From the NCBI GenBank assembly GCA_023630585.1, contig CM042555.1:4953501-5017500 (forward strand): a stretch of DNA of 64,000 bases, in the 5' to 3' direction. The notes below the pieces were generated by a model, which had not been told where the DNA came from, searched no databases, and worked only from the letters and a program-made list of their open reading frames with translations. The DNA comes from Cranoglanis bouderius. Taxonomy: Eukaryota; Chordata; Actinopteri; Siluriformes; Cranoglanididae. Position numbers and translations under genes: made by a program. How positions within the stretch are numbered: position 1 is the first letter of the stretch; each line of letters starts with the position of its first letter. Below are positions 53,341 through 64,000 of the stretch, one piece after another.

Positions 53341-53986
53341 ACTGATCTGGAAAATAAAGAAAAGATTCCAGTGCTTTTAAATAAATCTGTTCTTTATTGC
53401 TCCAGTGTGGTTTCAGAAATGTGCAGAATCATGGCCAAGGTGTGGCAAAGCTGTTATGGTGGTTCATGGCGGCTCAACACCTTATTAACACATTTTTAAA
53501 CGATGTCTTTTTCCTTAAATCTGTCACTCGAACGTAGATTGTTTTTCTTGCTTTAGATGTATAATACACCTGTGTGAACAGGAAGGGGCGACAGAATGAC
53601 AGCCTCATCTATGTACTTTACACAACCTAATTTCCATTTGCCAAAACAAATGTAAACAAAACTAGTCTAAAACGGAGATAAAACCTAACGCTAACAAAGA
53701 TGACCTTACTTTGGGTGCAATACAAATTTAAGTATATCTTTGTAGAGCATATATGAGAGAGGGGGAAGGGGGGGGGAGTTAATGGACTTTAGTGTGCAGG
53801 GCATCGTGACTTTATTTCTGATTTTTCATGACATCATCATCACCAGTTTCTGAATTTTGTAGTGTGCATTTCAAAAGTGATGAGACATGGCAGAAGAAAT
53901 AATAATAATTAATTATAATAATAATAATTAAAGCAAAAAGCTAGCATAAATAGAAGCATTTTGACATTTTTGAAAAAATAACAGAA
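53341..53986. other. Unique intergenic DNA
   Basis: G-rich run GGGGGAAGGGGGGGGG near 53761-53776. No gene. Confidence 0.45.
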
Positions 53987-54103
53987 GAAGAAGAAGAAGA
54001 AGAAGAAGAAGAAGAAGAAGAAGAAGAAGAAGAAGAAGAAAGAAGAAGGAAAAAAAACAAGAAAGAAGACAAACAAGAAAACAATAAAAAAAGAGGATGA
54101 AAA

Positions 54104-54152
<49 letters not shown>
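53987..54152. repeat. (GAA)n and (AAT)n arrays
   Basis: About eighteen GAA units (53987-54040), A-rich linker, then (AAT)n 54106-54152. Minus-strand poly-Ser/Leu/Phe frames here are artefacts. Confidence 0.95.
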
Positions 54153-54379
54153 TAGAAAGAAACAAACAAACAAACAAAAGTAAGAAAAAATAAGACAAAG
54201 AAGTAAACAAGTAGAAGGAAAAAAGTTTTGTTTCCAGAGAACTGTTAATTTTTTTTTTTAATCTAATTTTACAATTTTAATTCGTATATGAAACAACTGC
54301 AAGCTTTCCACCCCAAAATGTCCGCCCCTCCAGTGTCTTTCCCCCACAGAATAGTGCTATTGTTAAAGTCATGCTTCTC

Positions 54380-54660
54380 CTCTCAGTGATTTTGATGCAT
54401 GAGCTCCAGCTGAAGACATGCAGAGTATTAATGAGCTCCTTAAACAGGATCCTCTATCAGAAAGCCTGAAAGAGCTTCAGACAAAAGGCCAGTCTCTGCT
54501 TCTCTCCAAGCCAGCCTCGATAAACATCTGGCCTTAAGCTGGGAAAGGTATGGCAGCGCTGAAGCAGCACTAAGCACAGCCTGGGAGAGACTAATATGAA
54601 ATACGAGAGCAGTTCCAGAGAGAGCAGAGGCCACCTTAATCACTCGCTAATTCTTATGCC
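54380..54660. promoter_or_regulatory. Candidate conserved non-coding element
   Basis: Repeat-free, evenly composed block with GAGTATTAATGAGC near 54422, CCTTAATCACTCGCTAATTC near 54634-54653 and CTAATATGAAATAC near 54590. Flanks are AT-rich. Confidence 0.35.
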
Positions 54661-55009
54661 TCTCGCTCAAACACTGTCACTATATAGTTATTAAGTAGTT
54701 ATGATCTGGTTATTGTGTTACAGCTGTTATGGGATTTATAATGTGCCATGAAAGAAGACGTATTAGTGCATTATATAACATGGAGGTTGGTAAAGTTTCC
54801 ATAGACAGATCAGGTTATGGATTTTATCCCATAACCTCATTTAATCATTAACTCTGGGCAGCGCTGGTTATCTGTAAACTGATCTTCTCAGAAATTCCTA
54901 TGAATTTCTCAAATGAAGGCGATGAACAAACAAAGGTAATGTGCAACGTTTGACTTCATACATATAGCCTTAACCTTTCATACATACAGCCTTAACTTAT
55001 TATGTAACT
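54661..55009. other. Unique intergenic DNA
   Basis: Nothing recognised. Confidence 0.45.
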
Positions 55010-55095
55010 TGGGTCGTACCCTCACCAGCCTGTCTTTTTTTCCCTCTCTTAAAGAGAAGAGAGTTACAGCTAACACTGGAGGTTGCAGCTTAAAA
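55010..55095 (+). repeat. Foldback repeat family A, small fragment
   Basis: TCGTACCCTCACCAGCCTGT, TTTTTCCCTCTCTTAAAG and AACACTGGAGG follow the order of the right arm. Confidence 0.6.
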
Positions 55096-55826
55096 ACTCA
55101 TGAGAACTCATTACAAAGAAAAACAGGCCAACAAAGGCACTCTTGACCATTCTGGTAAATTTGTCCAAGCTGAATATCACTACAGTGTTACAACTTGGTT
55201 TTCAAACAATAGGCAAAAGCACAGGTCAGGCTAAAATGCTAGCACCAATTAATCAGCCACATGGGACAATAGCAAGAAGAGTACTTGTGTGACATTATTA
55301 GATGATAAGTCGCTCTGAATAAGTGAAATGTACTGGTCATAAATCACCAAATGAAATAAAATAATGCCTGCTGAGAGGAGATGCGTATCTAAGAGCTAGC
55401 TTCTGAAAGCAAGCGTATCTCCAATAGAAATTAGCATATAGCCTCGTTATTCACTGCTGTGAACAACTTTTAGCTATGAAAGATGACCGCCACATGAAGT
55501 GGCACGTGATACTGCATTTTTAAATATTTGGATCTTTTCTCAGACAACGTTAGTGTAATTCTACTAAGGTATTTATGTACTTGTGAGGTAATACTATGTT
55601 TTGTAATGCAGCACAACAAACAGTAGGTCATTTTAACATCGATATATCTAATAATAAATAAACAGACCTCATGACTTGAAAGTAATGTTATGAGACTTTA
55701 TGCTAATGGTAAACCAAGTTGACCTCTGCAGGCTACTTTAGGTCCTGGGGGCTGAGCTTAGTGCACATTCAAACCACTGGAGACTTAACTTATTTTGACT
55801 AATCTTACCTAATGCTGCTTTAAATG
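55096..55826. other. Unique intergenic DNA
   Basis: Nothing recognised. Confidence 0.45.
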
Positions 55827-55990
55827 AAACAGTACTGAATGTTCCCTTATGTACGTCATCACTATCTTTAAACCCACCAAACAACAACCGCCTTTGAACA
55901 CACATTTGCACTGATTTTTGGTTATGTAAATCACATAAACAAAGAAGAGTTTCAGATACATTTGTTTTGTTGTCACTTGTCTTTAAGTTT
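55827..55990 (+). repeat. Paralogous segment pair, copy 2
   Basis: GAATGTTCCCTTATGTACGT, CCTTTGAACACAC, TTTTTGGTTATGTAAATCAC and ATACATTTGTTTTGTTGTCA correspond to 53190-53340. Same orientation, about 2.65 kb apart. Confidence 0.75.
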
Positions 55991-56092
55991 GCAATGTTTA
56001 CTATTAGCTAAAATCTGACTAGCCAATTATGGTAGCTACTGGAATCATTGCTAGTCTAACCTGCTAACCTGACATTAACAGGCAGGAATTTA

Positions 56093-56860
<768 letters not shown>

Positions 56861-56875
56861 TGTGTGTGTGTGTGT

Positions 56876-56929
<54 letters not shown>
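56861..56929. repeat. (GT)n microsatellite, about 69 bases
   Basis: GT with one TC break. Confidence 0.95.
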
Positions 56930-56930
<1 letters not shown>

Positions 56931-57378
56931 TCCGTCTATTATGAATAAATGGGAGCAAAATGATAACTTCCCTATTAAGCTCATTTGCTTTTTTTTCCCT
57001 CTGAATAATGAATGTCTTGTGGAATAATCGGGAGAATTACAGCTCAGCCTATTAATTTAACATATTTTTGTTCTATTCTTCAATTGTTTTAACATTTTGA
57101 GTTTAAATCTCTAATCAGGGAAGTGCGAAGGGAACAAAATGTTCAAACATACAGATCTCTGGCTGTATATGTAAGTAATAATTATACACAATTATGCAAA
57201 AAACAAACAAAAAAAAACCACAAAAAAACCAACCCTAAAACCTAAATAACTGGACAGGAAGTGCGACAACACAGAGATACTGAGAAAATCTTTGATACAC
57301 ACCTTCTCTTTTCGGCTTTATTTCATCTATAGTAGGTTTTATAATAAATATTTCACTTTCATGCACTCTGTGCAAACA

Positions 57379-57381
<3 letters not shown>
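56930..57381. other. Unique intergenic DNA
   Basis: A-rich patch 57200-57232. No gene. Confidence 0.45.
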
Positions 57382-57423
<42 letters not shown>

Positions 57424-57445
57424 ACACACACACACACATGCACCC
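57382..57445. repeat. (CA)n microsatellite
   Basis: About 64 bases of CA with a TC break. Confidence 0.95.
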
Positions 57446-57539
57446 ACACACACAGTCACACACTCAAGCGTACTGGCAGGGGTTTCAATAAGCTCGCTGC
57501 CTTTCAAAGTGTTTCAGTGTTCTACAAAATTACCATATG

Positions 57540-57930
57540 AGAGGCAATTTACTCCCCTACCAAATTTCTCTGTGTTTCCATGAAAGTTCAGTCCAGCCTT
57601 ATGATGGTACAAAATGAAAAGCCTGCCTTACTTGTTGCGCGCAATTAAACCGGCGCAGGAGACAGCCAGGGCAGTTTAACATTTCATAGGGGCTGTAATT
57701 ATGCTTTAACTGTTAGAAAGTGGCGTCCCCGAGGAACCAATTACTTGAAAAGCGTTCATCACATGCAGGGGTTATATACAAACAAATCCTTCAAGCACAA
57801 AGTAATTGTTTAAACATTAAAAGGGATGAATTCGGGAAGCCATACCAATCAGTTTGGTGAAGCTAATTACCGAATAAGAGCGAGAAGACAGGCCGTGTTA
57901 GATAATTATGACACACTAGTGCACACCTCA
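57540..57930. promoter_or_regulatory. Strong candidate conserved non-coding element
   Basis: About 390 repeat-free bases between microsatellites with four homeodomain-type cores: TAATTATGC at 57696-57704, CCAATTACTTG near 57737, TAATTA at 57864-57869 and ATAATTATG at 57902-57910. GAATTCGGG and CCAATCAG lie between. No gene. Confidence 0.45.
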
Positions 57931-57944
57931 AACACGGAGAAAGA

Positions 57945-57946
<2 letters not shown>

Positions 57947-58015
<69 letters not shown>
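57947..58015. repeat. (GA)n microsatellite, about 69 bases
   Basis: Nearly pure GA. Confidence 0.95.
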
Positions 58016-58017
<2 letters not shown>

Positions 58018-58299
58018 AGCCTCTGGCTGCTTGTAGAGAGGATGTGATGATCGGCGTAGATGAGCACTAATCAGCGGTTCACAGTCAGACTACACAGGAG
58101 GCTTATCAATAGAATTACAGCTTCAAAATCTTTCTCGCTCATAACCATCTGCAATTTTTTTTGTTCTCCGTCAGCCAAAACACTTAATTTTTGTCATTTA
58201 TCATGCCATTTGATTTATTCAGTTCCCTTCAAATCAAATTCATTAGGTTCTTTTTAATATTATAGTAAACTTCTATTCTAGACAAGCTTTGTAAGGAAG

Positions 58300-58670
58300 T
58301 AAGGAATAAAACGCAACAGGGCATGCTGTTAATGGGAAATAAATCAACTACAGGGTGGTGTAATGTGGTCTGACACAAACCAGAGTTAGTGTTACACAAC
58401 AAAGTTGACTGTTTTCCAATAAGAGCATGTTCTAAAGTGTTTGATTCCTCTTATACCACAGGAAATTGCAAACCAGTAACATTTTTTCTATTTATTAAAT
58501 GAATGACATGTGAAGCATCTGTGAAACACATTAGTTCCTGCTGCTTTTTTCTCTCAGAAAAAAACCCTTGTTTGTCATGTTTCCCAAGATACCAGAAAGT
58601 ATGAAGACCTCCGTCCTGAAGAAAAACTGGACACTGGAGACTCCATGTCAATAAATATATGATATTCTTA
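58300..58670 (+). repeat. Foldback repeat family A, hairpin plus partial right arm
   Basis: GGAATAAAACGCAACAGGGC and GGGAAATAAATCAACTACAG pair with AGTTGACTGTTTTCC and GTGTTTGATTCC. TCTTATACCACAGG (about 58449-58462) and GGACACTGGAGACTCC (about 58629) follow. The right end is lost. Confidence 0.8.
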
Positions 58671-58835
58671 GTTTTTTTTTTGTCCTTTTAAAATAAAATC
58701 TTAGATTACAGCCATTTCTCAGTATGCTTTCTTATGCGATCTTGTGAACTCATTCTATGTCATCATCCACCGTCGAAGTTCAATTCCAATACTCAAGAAT
58801 GCAAGTACTGGGGGGAGATTTGAAACATACATATA

Positions 58836-59780
58836 CAGTACTGTCCAAAAGTTGCACTGGCAGAAAGTGGGACTGTGGGACCCTGGTACACCCTTCTACT
58901 GTCCAGAAAATTCTGGTCAGAAGTGGTCTTCATGGAAGACTTGCAGCCAGAAAACCATACCTCCGACATGGAAACAGGGCCAAGCGACTAAACTATGCAC
59001 AAAAACACAGGAACTGGGGTGCAGAAAAATGGCAGCAGGTGCTCTGGACTGATGAGTCAAAATTTGACATATTTGGCTGTAGCAGAAGGCAGTTTGTTTG
59101 CCGAAGGGCTGGAGAGCGGTACATGAATGAGTTTCTGCAGGCAACAGTGAAGCATGGTGGAGGTTCCTTGCAAGTTTAGGGCCGCATTTCTGCAAATGGA
59201 GTTGGGGATTTGGTCAGAATTAATGGTCTCCTCAATGCTGAGAAGTACAGGCAGATACTTATCCATCATGCAATACCATTAGGGAGGCATCTGATTGACC
59301 CCAAATTTATTCTGCAGCATGACAACAACCCCAAACATACAGCGAAAGTCATTAAGAACATAAGAATCTTCAGCGTAAAGAAGAACAAGGAGTCCTGGAA
59401 GTGATGGTATGGCCCCCACAGAGCCCTGATCTCAACATCATTGAGTCTGTCTGTCATTACATGAAGAGAGAGAAGCAACTGAGGCTGCCTAAATCCACAG
59501 AAGAACTGTGGTTAGTTATCCAAGATGTTTGGGCCAACCTACCTGCCGAGTTCCTTCAAAAACTATGTGCAAGTGTACCTAGAATAATGTTGCTGATTGA
59601 TGCTGTTTTGAAGGCAAAGGGTGGTCACACCAAATATTGATTTGATGTAGATTTTTCTTCTGTTCACTCACTTTGCATTTTGTTAATTGATAAATACAAA
59701 CTATTAACATGTCTATTTTTGAAAACATTCTTACTTTACAGCATTTTTTCACACCTGCCTAAAACTTTTGCACAGTACTG
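58836..59780 (+). pseudogene. Tc1-like transposon, DD38E-type, with broken transposase
   Basis: Both terminal repeats are present (CAGTACTGTCCAAAAGTT at the left, AAAACTTTTGCACAGTACTG at the right), flanked by TA (58834-58835, 59781-59782). The left repeat is cut at about 58853 and joins directly to mid-transposase, so the DNA-binding N-terminus is deleted. The catalytic core then reads: WTDESKFD with the first Asp at 59051-59053, KHGGGSLQV followed by a TAG at 59177-59179 where a Trp codon is expected, QHDNNPKH with the second Asp at 59321-59323, and PDLNIIES with the Glu at 59443-59445. A net five-base insertion near 59356-59363 shifts the frame. Removing its effect leaves 38 residues between D and E, which fits the DD38E (Intruder-like) group. 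The 25525-26067 MITE and the 45407-45433 end share its termini. Confidence 0.92.
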
Positions 59781-59839
59781 TATATGAAACATATTACTTA
59801 ATGAGCACTGAAGAGATGAGGACACTGTCCCACTACTAG

Positions 59840-60240
59840 AAATGTGCTGGGACGGTCCATTGCGCAACAGGAAGCTCACAGCACATCTCAATTCTCGCAA
59901 AGATGCTTTCTATGTCCTCCTGTCCTTCCGAGTTTGTTCTTTCAAGGTAGCCTGGCAAGACCGGTCTTCACGCGAACGCAAGTTCTTTCTTTACGTTCTT
60001 AGAATTGCAAAACAGCCAATGAAACACACAGAAAACAGAATTTAAATTGGGGTGCTTATTAGGGGTAACACAGAACAGGTGTGAGTGATCAGTGAGACAC
60101 ATAAGGGAAACAACCAATGACTGGACAAGGGTGGAGACAGGACATGAATTAAAACAAAACACCCATGGCAAAGTAAACAAAACATATAGCAACACAGACC
60201 TGAGCGCCGTAGTGATGCGGGCTGTTATGTGTGCTGAGCG
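59840..60240. other. Unclassified sequence, possibly repeat-derived
   Basis: GAACGCAAGTTCTTTCTTTACGTTC (59974-59998) is a partial inverted repeat. The GGGTAACACAGAACAGG to GGACATGAATTAAAAC part looks like fish transposon flanks, but I cannot assign it. Description of the first motif is by position only beyond 20 bases. Confidence 0.35.
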
Positions 60241-60250
60241 CTTCTGCCAC

Positions 60251-60703
60251 AATACCATAGCAATCTTCCATTGATTACAATCTTACAATTAAATTTGATA
60301 AAGAATGACACAGCAAAGTGTTTGCAGTAACATATATTGTTGTTAGAACTTACAGCTGCAACAAACGGTTTTTTTGTTAAGCAGCCTCTCTTTCTTTTCT
60401 ACCTTGAAGTCATTAAAGAAAAAAAATGAAACCGCAACGCCCTCTATCCTTAAGACTTTCCTGTGGAGGAAAAGTTACAGCTTTACCTCTGACTGTTACA
60501 GAGCACTGACATTGGAGACTCCTTCCAAAACTTACTGTAGAAACATGGTTACTATACAGTTACTATAGAAACAGTAACATATTAGAATGTACGTATTAAT
60601 ATAAGCCTCAAAGCCAGAACTGCTGTCAGGACCATTCTTATAGCACATGAATCAACAGCTTCTGACCAATCTGAATGGAGAATTTAACAGTGCTGTGGTG
60701 TAA
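60251..60703 (+). repeat. Foldback repeat family A, shorter complete unit
   Basis: Starts AATACCATAGCAATCTTCCA and ends GTGCTGTGGTGTAA, decayed versions of the terminal repeats at 40633 and 41211. Inside are GTGGAGGAAAAGTTACAG, GACATTGGAGACTCCTTCC, GTAACATATTAGAATG and CTTCTGACCAATCTGAATGG. Confidence 0.8.
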
Positions 60704-61009
60704 AGCAGAAGATTACTGTAGCAGTTGTGTAAATAGTGTATAACATCAGGCCAGTGGTTGGTGGTCCAGGGTAAATACGTTGTGGCTGTGGTATGTGGGT
60801 CTGTAGTGCTGCTGTGCCATTTTCTCTGACATCTTGTGACAAAACCAGTAGTAGTTCCAGTAGTAAATTTTCACTCCTTGCTTTAGCGCCAGAGATGGTG
60901 AGCTGCCACATATACGGCTGAGATGCAGTCAATCAGTATGTGTATTAGCAGAAGCTGGTTAATGTATTTAAGGTTTATTTTACTTCATCATGTACACTTT
61001 GACTATAGA
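60704..61009. other. Unique intergenic DNA
   Basis: Nothing recognised. Confidence 0.45.
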
Positions 61010-61260
61010 AACTAAAGAGTGCTCATGCGCTGCTTGAGCGAAGATAAATACTGATGGAGTGTGTTGTTAAAAGAGGGCTCATCTGAGCTGGAGAGTGTGA
61101 GGAGAGGAATGGATTATACCCGAGATCTCACACAGCAGCAGTAATGGAGGCGACCCACTGAAAATAAATTATGGCTCCATCTCGGGACGTCAAAAAACAA
61201 GCACTGGAGCTGGACTCGTAGACCACAGTCTCCTCTTTCTCACTGTTTCTCTAGTAGTAA
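61010..61260. other. Unique DNA, possible conserved non-coding block
   Basis: Repeat-free, with GAAAATAAATTATGGC near 61159 and TGAGCGAAGATAAATAC near 61037. No gene. Confidence 0.3.
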
Positions 61261-61349
61261 TAACTCGTAGATGTCTGTCAAATACAGCAGATGGTCCTTA
61301 AATGGTTTTAACAGAAGTGAAATAATAAGAATACATTCACAACATTATA

Positions 61350-61379
61350 ATCCATTATTATTATTATTATTATTATTAT

Positions 61380-61423
<44 letters not shown>
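61350..61423. repeat. (TTA)n then (GTA)n array
   Basis: About ten TTA units pass directly into about fourteen GTA units. Confidence 0.95.
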
Positions 61424-62100
61424 TAAATAATAAGCACTTAATAATATGTCTTCTGAGTACTACCTACAATATAATACGTTTTATTAGCAATCTGTACAAC
61501 TGGATTTGAAACATTTCCTTAAAGTACTGTATAATGCATATAATTATTTGTATAATCTCTTATTAATTCATACTAGCAGGTTATGCCCCATGTGTTCATT
61601 ATAGAAATAAGATTCCCAGAAACTTTGTTAACATTTCTATGTTACATGAAACATAAACATGAACAATAACATTCATATCACATTATAATGCATTCATAAG
61701 GCATTATAAACATTGTTATAAAAATTTATGAAATAGCTATATGCATTATGGATTCTTAACATTGTACAATCTAAGAAGTGTTCTCAAAAGATTATAAGAC
61801 CAATACCAGTGAAACTGAGCTCACTCTTGTATACTGCATCATTTTTTTTTTTTTTTTTTTATACAATTGAAGTATACTTGGAGAGATTATCCGGAAATCA
61901 CTCTATAACACTTAGCAAACTGGTACTGTTGTAATGTGTTAGAAACACTATATAAACACTATATATAACCATATATATGAACTGTAATGTTTTTTTTTTT
62001 TTAAATAATGATAACACTGTGTATAATGTCTTATGAAAGCATCAATGAATGTTTTTAATATATGTGAAAGTCATTATACATACATATGACCCTCGTAGAA
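61424..62100. other. AT-rich DNA
   Basis: CATTCATAAGGCATTATAAACATTG-type words near 61690-61715 suggest a decayed dispersed repeat; T-runs at 61842-61860 and 61990-62001. No gene. Confidence 0.45.
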
Positions 62101-62500
62101 AACATTACTCCAACTTTTTTCTTTTTTTTCTCCATTGCACAAAGTGCCAGAACTTTCTCAAAGACGTTCTCATCTGACTCACCAACTGAATTAGGAATTC
62201 ACGTTATGAATTAAAATCATCGTATGGACTTTTATTCAATTGAAAGACTTACAAAAAAAGAGGTAATCTTTTAAAATAAACTCAAGTGTGTAAGCACAGG
62301 TACTTGTTTTTTACTTCTTCTTTTTTTTTTGTGGATCACGTCAGCATCACAGAAAGTGTTGCGCAAACTTTTTTCCACATTGCACAAAGTACCAGAACTT
62401 TTGCCACCACAAAACATGAGCTGTGCTTTTTCCATTGGCTACGGGTCTGGTACCAAAGATACTACTATGGTTTTCAATTACTGCTCAAAAATGGTGCTAG
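62101..62500. repeat. Dispersed repeat with a duplicated end motif
   Basis: CATTGCACAAAGTGCCAGAA near 62135 recurs as CATTGCACAAAGTACCAGAA near 62379, each preceded by CAACTTTTTTC or CAAACTTTTTTCC. The copies are about 245 bases apart in the same orientation. Class unknown. Confidence 0.55.
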
Positions 62501-62550
62501 TAATCTAACGATACTCAGGGGTAGAGATGAATAAACATTTTGAAAAGAAC

Positions 62551-62606
62551 ATATTATATTATATTATATTATATTATATTATATTATATTATATTATATT
62601 ATATTA
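62551..62606. repeat. (ATATT)n microsatellite
   Basis: About eleven pentamer units. Confidence 0.95.
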
Positions 62607-62916
62607 TAAATTCATAAAATAATTGTGAGAGCATGACTCTTGGTGTACATGATGCGTATTGTGTTGCAGGGGGTTTTCCGTCTACGTGTGTCTGAATGAG
62701 CAACCGCAACTGAAACAAAGCTGTCTAAATCCCATTTGGTTTGGAGGCAGCGAACATGGAAACCTACCAACTCAGCTGCTAATTCACCTAATAGGATGTT
62801 CCACTCTAAATGGGGGCTCAAGTTAATGCCACCATTTTCATTCATGCTGGAAATTGTAGTTTTAAATTACAGTGTAATGCTTTGGATTTTTGGTAGTAAG
62901 AAAAAGACCCCCCCCC

Positions 62917-62918
<2 letters not shown>
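62607..62918. other. Unique intergenic DNA
   Basis: Nothing recognised; ends in a C8-A run. Confidence 0.4.

Positions 62919-62944
<26 letters not shown>
62919..62944. repeat. Poly(A) tract, about 26 bases
   Basis: Preceded by CCCCCCCC. Confidence 0.95.
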
Positions 62945-62947
<3 letters not shown>

Positions 62948-63240
62948 GAAGAGGAATCTGCGCCTCGACACAAAAATTACCGTCGCTGCCGAACAGAGGC
63001 CCAGCATCCTATTGTCAGGCAATTACTATGCAAGCGCTCTCTTATGACTGAATAGCTCTGTGTTAGCAAATAATGAAAAGGCAATTATGGCAAAGCTGTG
63101 TTCACATTACGCTCTTCATTTTGTGTGCCGGCATAATTATTGTCAATCCTAGAGGCTTACTGTAGCATGGAGGACGCAGCAGGGAAGAAAATGGAGTGGG
63201 CTGGTGCATGGAAAATTAGAAATGTCACAGCTACCTTTTT
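62945..63240. promoter_or_regulatory. Strong candidate conserved non-coding element
   Basis: About 300 repeat-free bases with CAATTACTATGC near 63020, CAATTATGG near 63082 and ATAATTATTGTC at 63133-63144. ATTGTC occurs both at 63011-63016 and 63139-63144. Even composition and site clustering resemble developmental enhancers; unproven. Confidence 0.45.
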
Positions 63241-63262
63241 AGCAGCTTGGCACTAGACCTCT

Positions 63263-63263
<1 letters not shown>

Positions 63264-63305
<42 letters not shown>
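63264..63305. repeat. (CA)n microsatellite
   Basis: About 42 bases with an AA break. Confidence 0.95.
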
Positions 63306-63394
63306 TGCATATGTGCATATGATGGGTGCACATGTATGAGCAGATAATATTGTGGATAAATATGCATGGACATATCTCAGATGCTTACGGAAAG

Positions 63395-63396
<2 letters not shown>

Positions 63397-63439
<43 letters not shown>

Positions 63440-63469
63440 ATAATGAAGGATGTCCATAGAGTAGATATG

Positions 63470-63512
<43 letters not shown>

Positions 63513-63524
63513 TGTCTGTGTGTG
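63397..63524. repeat. (TA)n-(GT)n and second (GT)n cluster
   Basis: TA array to about 63412, then GT to 63439, then after a 33-base gap GT from 63473 to about 63524. Confidence 0.95.
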
Positions 63525-64000
63525 TTCCGCTGAAAAAATAATAATAAAACCCCCTTTCTGTTGTGTCTTTCTTTCGTTCTTTTTCTTCTTTTTTTTTTTT
63601 TTTTAACACAATGATTCCCAGAAGTCTGCTTGTGTCAGTGTCAGTAACCGAAACTGGAAATATTCCTCTCTCCCTCTGCGGACCCTCATTATCTCCCTCT
63701 TGGCTGTGTCCTAATAAGGAGTGACACACACCCCATTCCCTGTAGTGGGGTCTGATGTGGCAGGAGCAGGCAACTAACTCTACGTATGAACAACCTCTCC
63801 TCATACGGACTGAATAAGAAAGGTGGAAAAAAAATGTGAAAAGGTTTTGCAGTGTAATAACTCTAATAAGGATTTTTTCCCCCCTCAATTCCCATAAAAT
63901 TGTCTGAGAGTCATGATTTGACATATTTCCTGTTTGAAACAGTAAGAGAGAATGACGGTGTGTTGAAGTGCTTGACTGATCAATCATCAATAGATCAATG
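63525..64000. other. Unique intergenic DNA
   Basis: T-rich run 63588-63604. 63611-63790 is evenly composed and may be a conserved block. No gene recognised. Confidence 0.35.

Noticed and set aside
53909..54210. Poly-Ser/Leu/Phe/Ile minus-strand frames
   Set aside because: Products of GAA and AAT arrays.
63385..63990. 201-codon minus-strand frame at the window end
   Set aside because: A third of it is His-Thr, Tyr-Ile or Lys runs from GT, TA and T arrays; the rest has no recognisable domain.

Overview
The window looks like non-coding nuclear DNA from a teleost fish. The evidence is several fish-type Tc1/mariner transposons with their non-autonomous derivatives, tRNA-derived SINE-like repeats ending in ATGG or AATG tandems, a probable L2-clade LINE 3' end, and very dense CA/GA/GT microsatellites. 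The repeat families resemble those I know from catfish-type (ostariophysan) genomes, but that finer placement is a judgement I could not test. I found no convincing host protein-coding exon, rRNA or tRNA gene. The long open frames all come from low-complexity DNA or transposon remains, so the window is probably intergenic or lies in a very large intron.

Layout. 1-390 is the C-terminal half of a Tc1-like transposase. 390-9500 mixes unique DNA with possible regulatory blocks (around 1.4-1.9, 3.5, 4.0-4.3, 4.8-5.8, 6.2-6.5 and 8.3 kb) and many microsatellites, ending in a 0.63-kb purine-rich GA/GACA tract. 9.5-20.6 kb holds SINEs, a LINE 3' end, several copies of a foldback repeat, a perfect 108-bp palindrome, two G-quadruplex-type G-runs and a 0.45-kb polypyrimidine block. 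20.6-26.1 kb carries two deletion derivatives of the Tc1 family seen at position 1, a SINE/MITE cluster, and a MITE whose ends match the transposon at 58.8 kb. 27.6-28.5 kb is a hAT-like MITE with a target duplication and an internal 41-bp minisatellite, followed by a SINE. 28.5-36 kb is comparatively repeat-poor and holds the clearest regulatory-looking sequence (29.0, 31.3, 32.9, 34.2-34.6 and 35.9 kb). 36.35-37.4 kb is a DD34E Tc1 pseudogene. 37.7-47 kb has more foldback copies, a 70-bp minisatellite (42.3-43.0 kb) and further possible regulatory blocks. 47-57 kb is microsatellite-rich, including a 0.36-kb trinucleotide mosaic with inverted ends. 57.5-64 kb has regulatory-looking DNA at 57.6, 61.1 and 63.0 kb and a nearly complete but broken DD38E-type Tc1 transposon at 58.84-59.78 kb.

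How the parts relate. The transposons fall into at least three Tc1-type groups. Two of them occur here both as transposase-bearing remains and as short non-autonomous copies with the same ends. All transposase frames visible here are broken, so mobility today would need intact copies elsewhere. The regulatory reading of the unique blocks is inference from homeodomain, SOX and POU-type motifs in repeat-free DNA. I could not align other genomes, and I see no clear sign of a new enzymatic or defence system.
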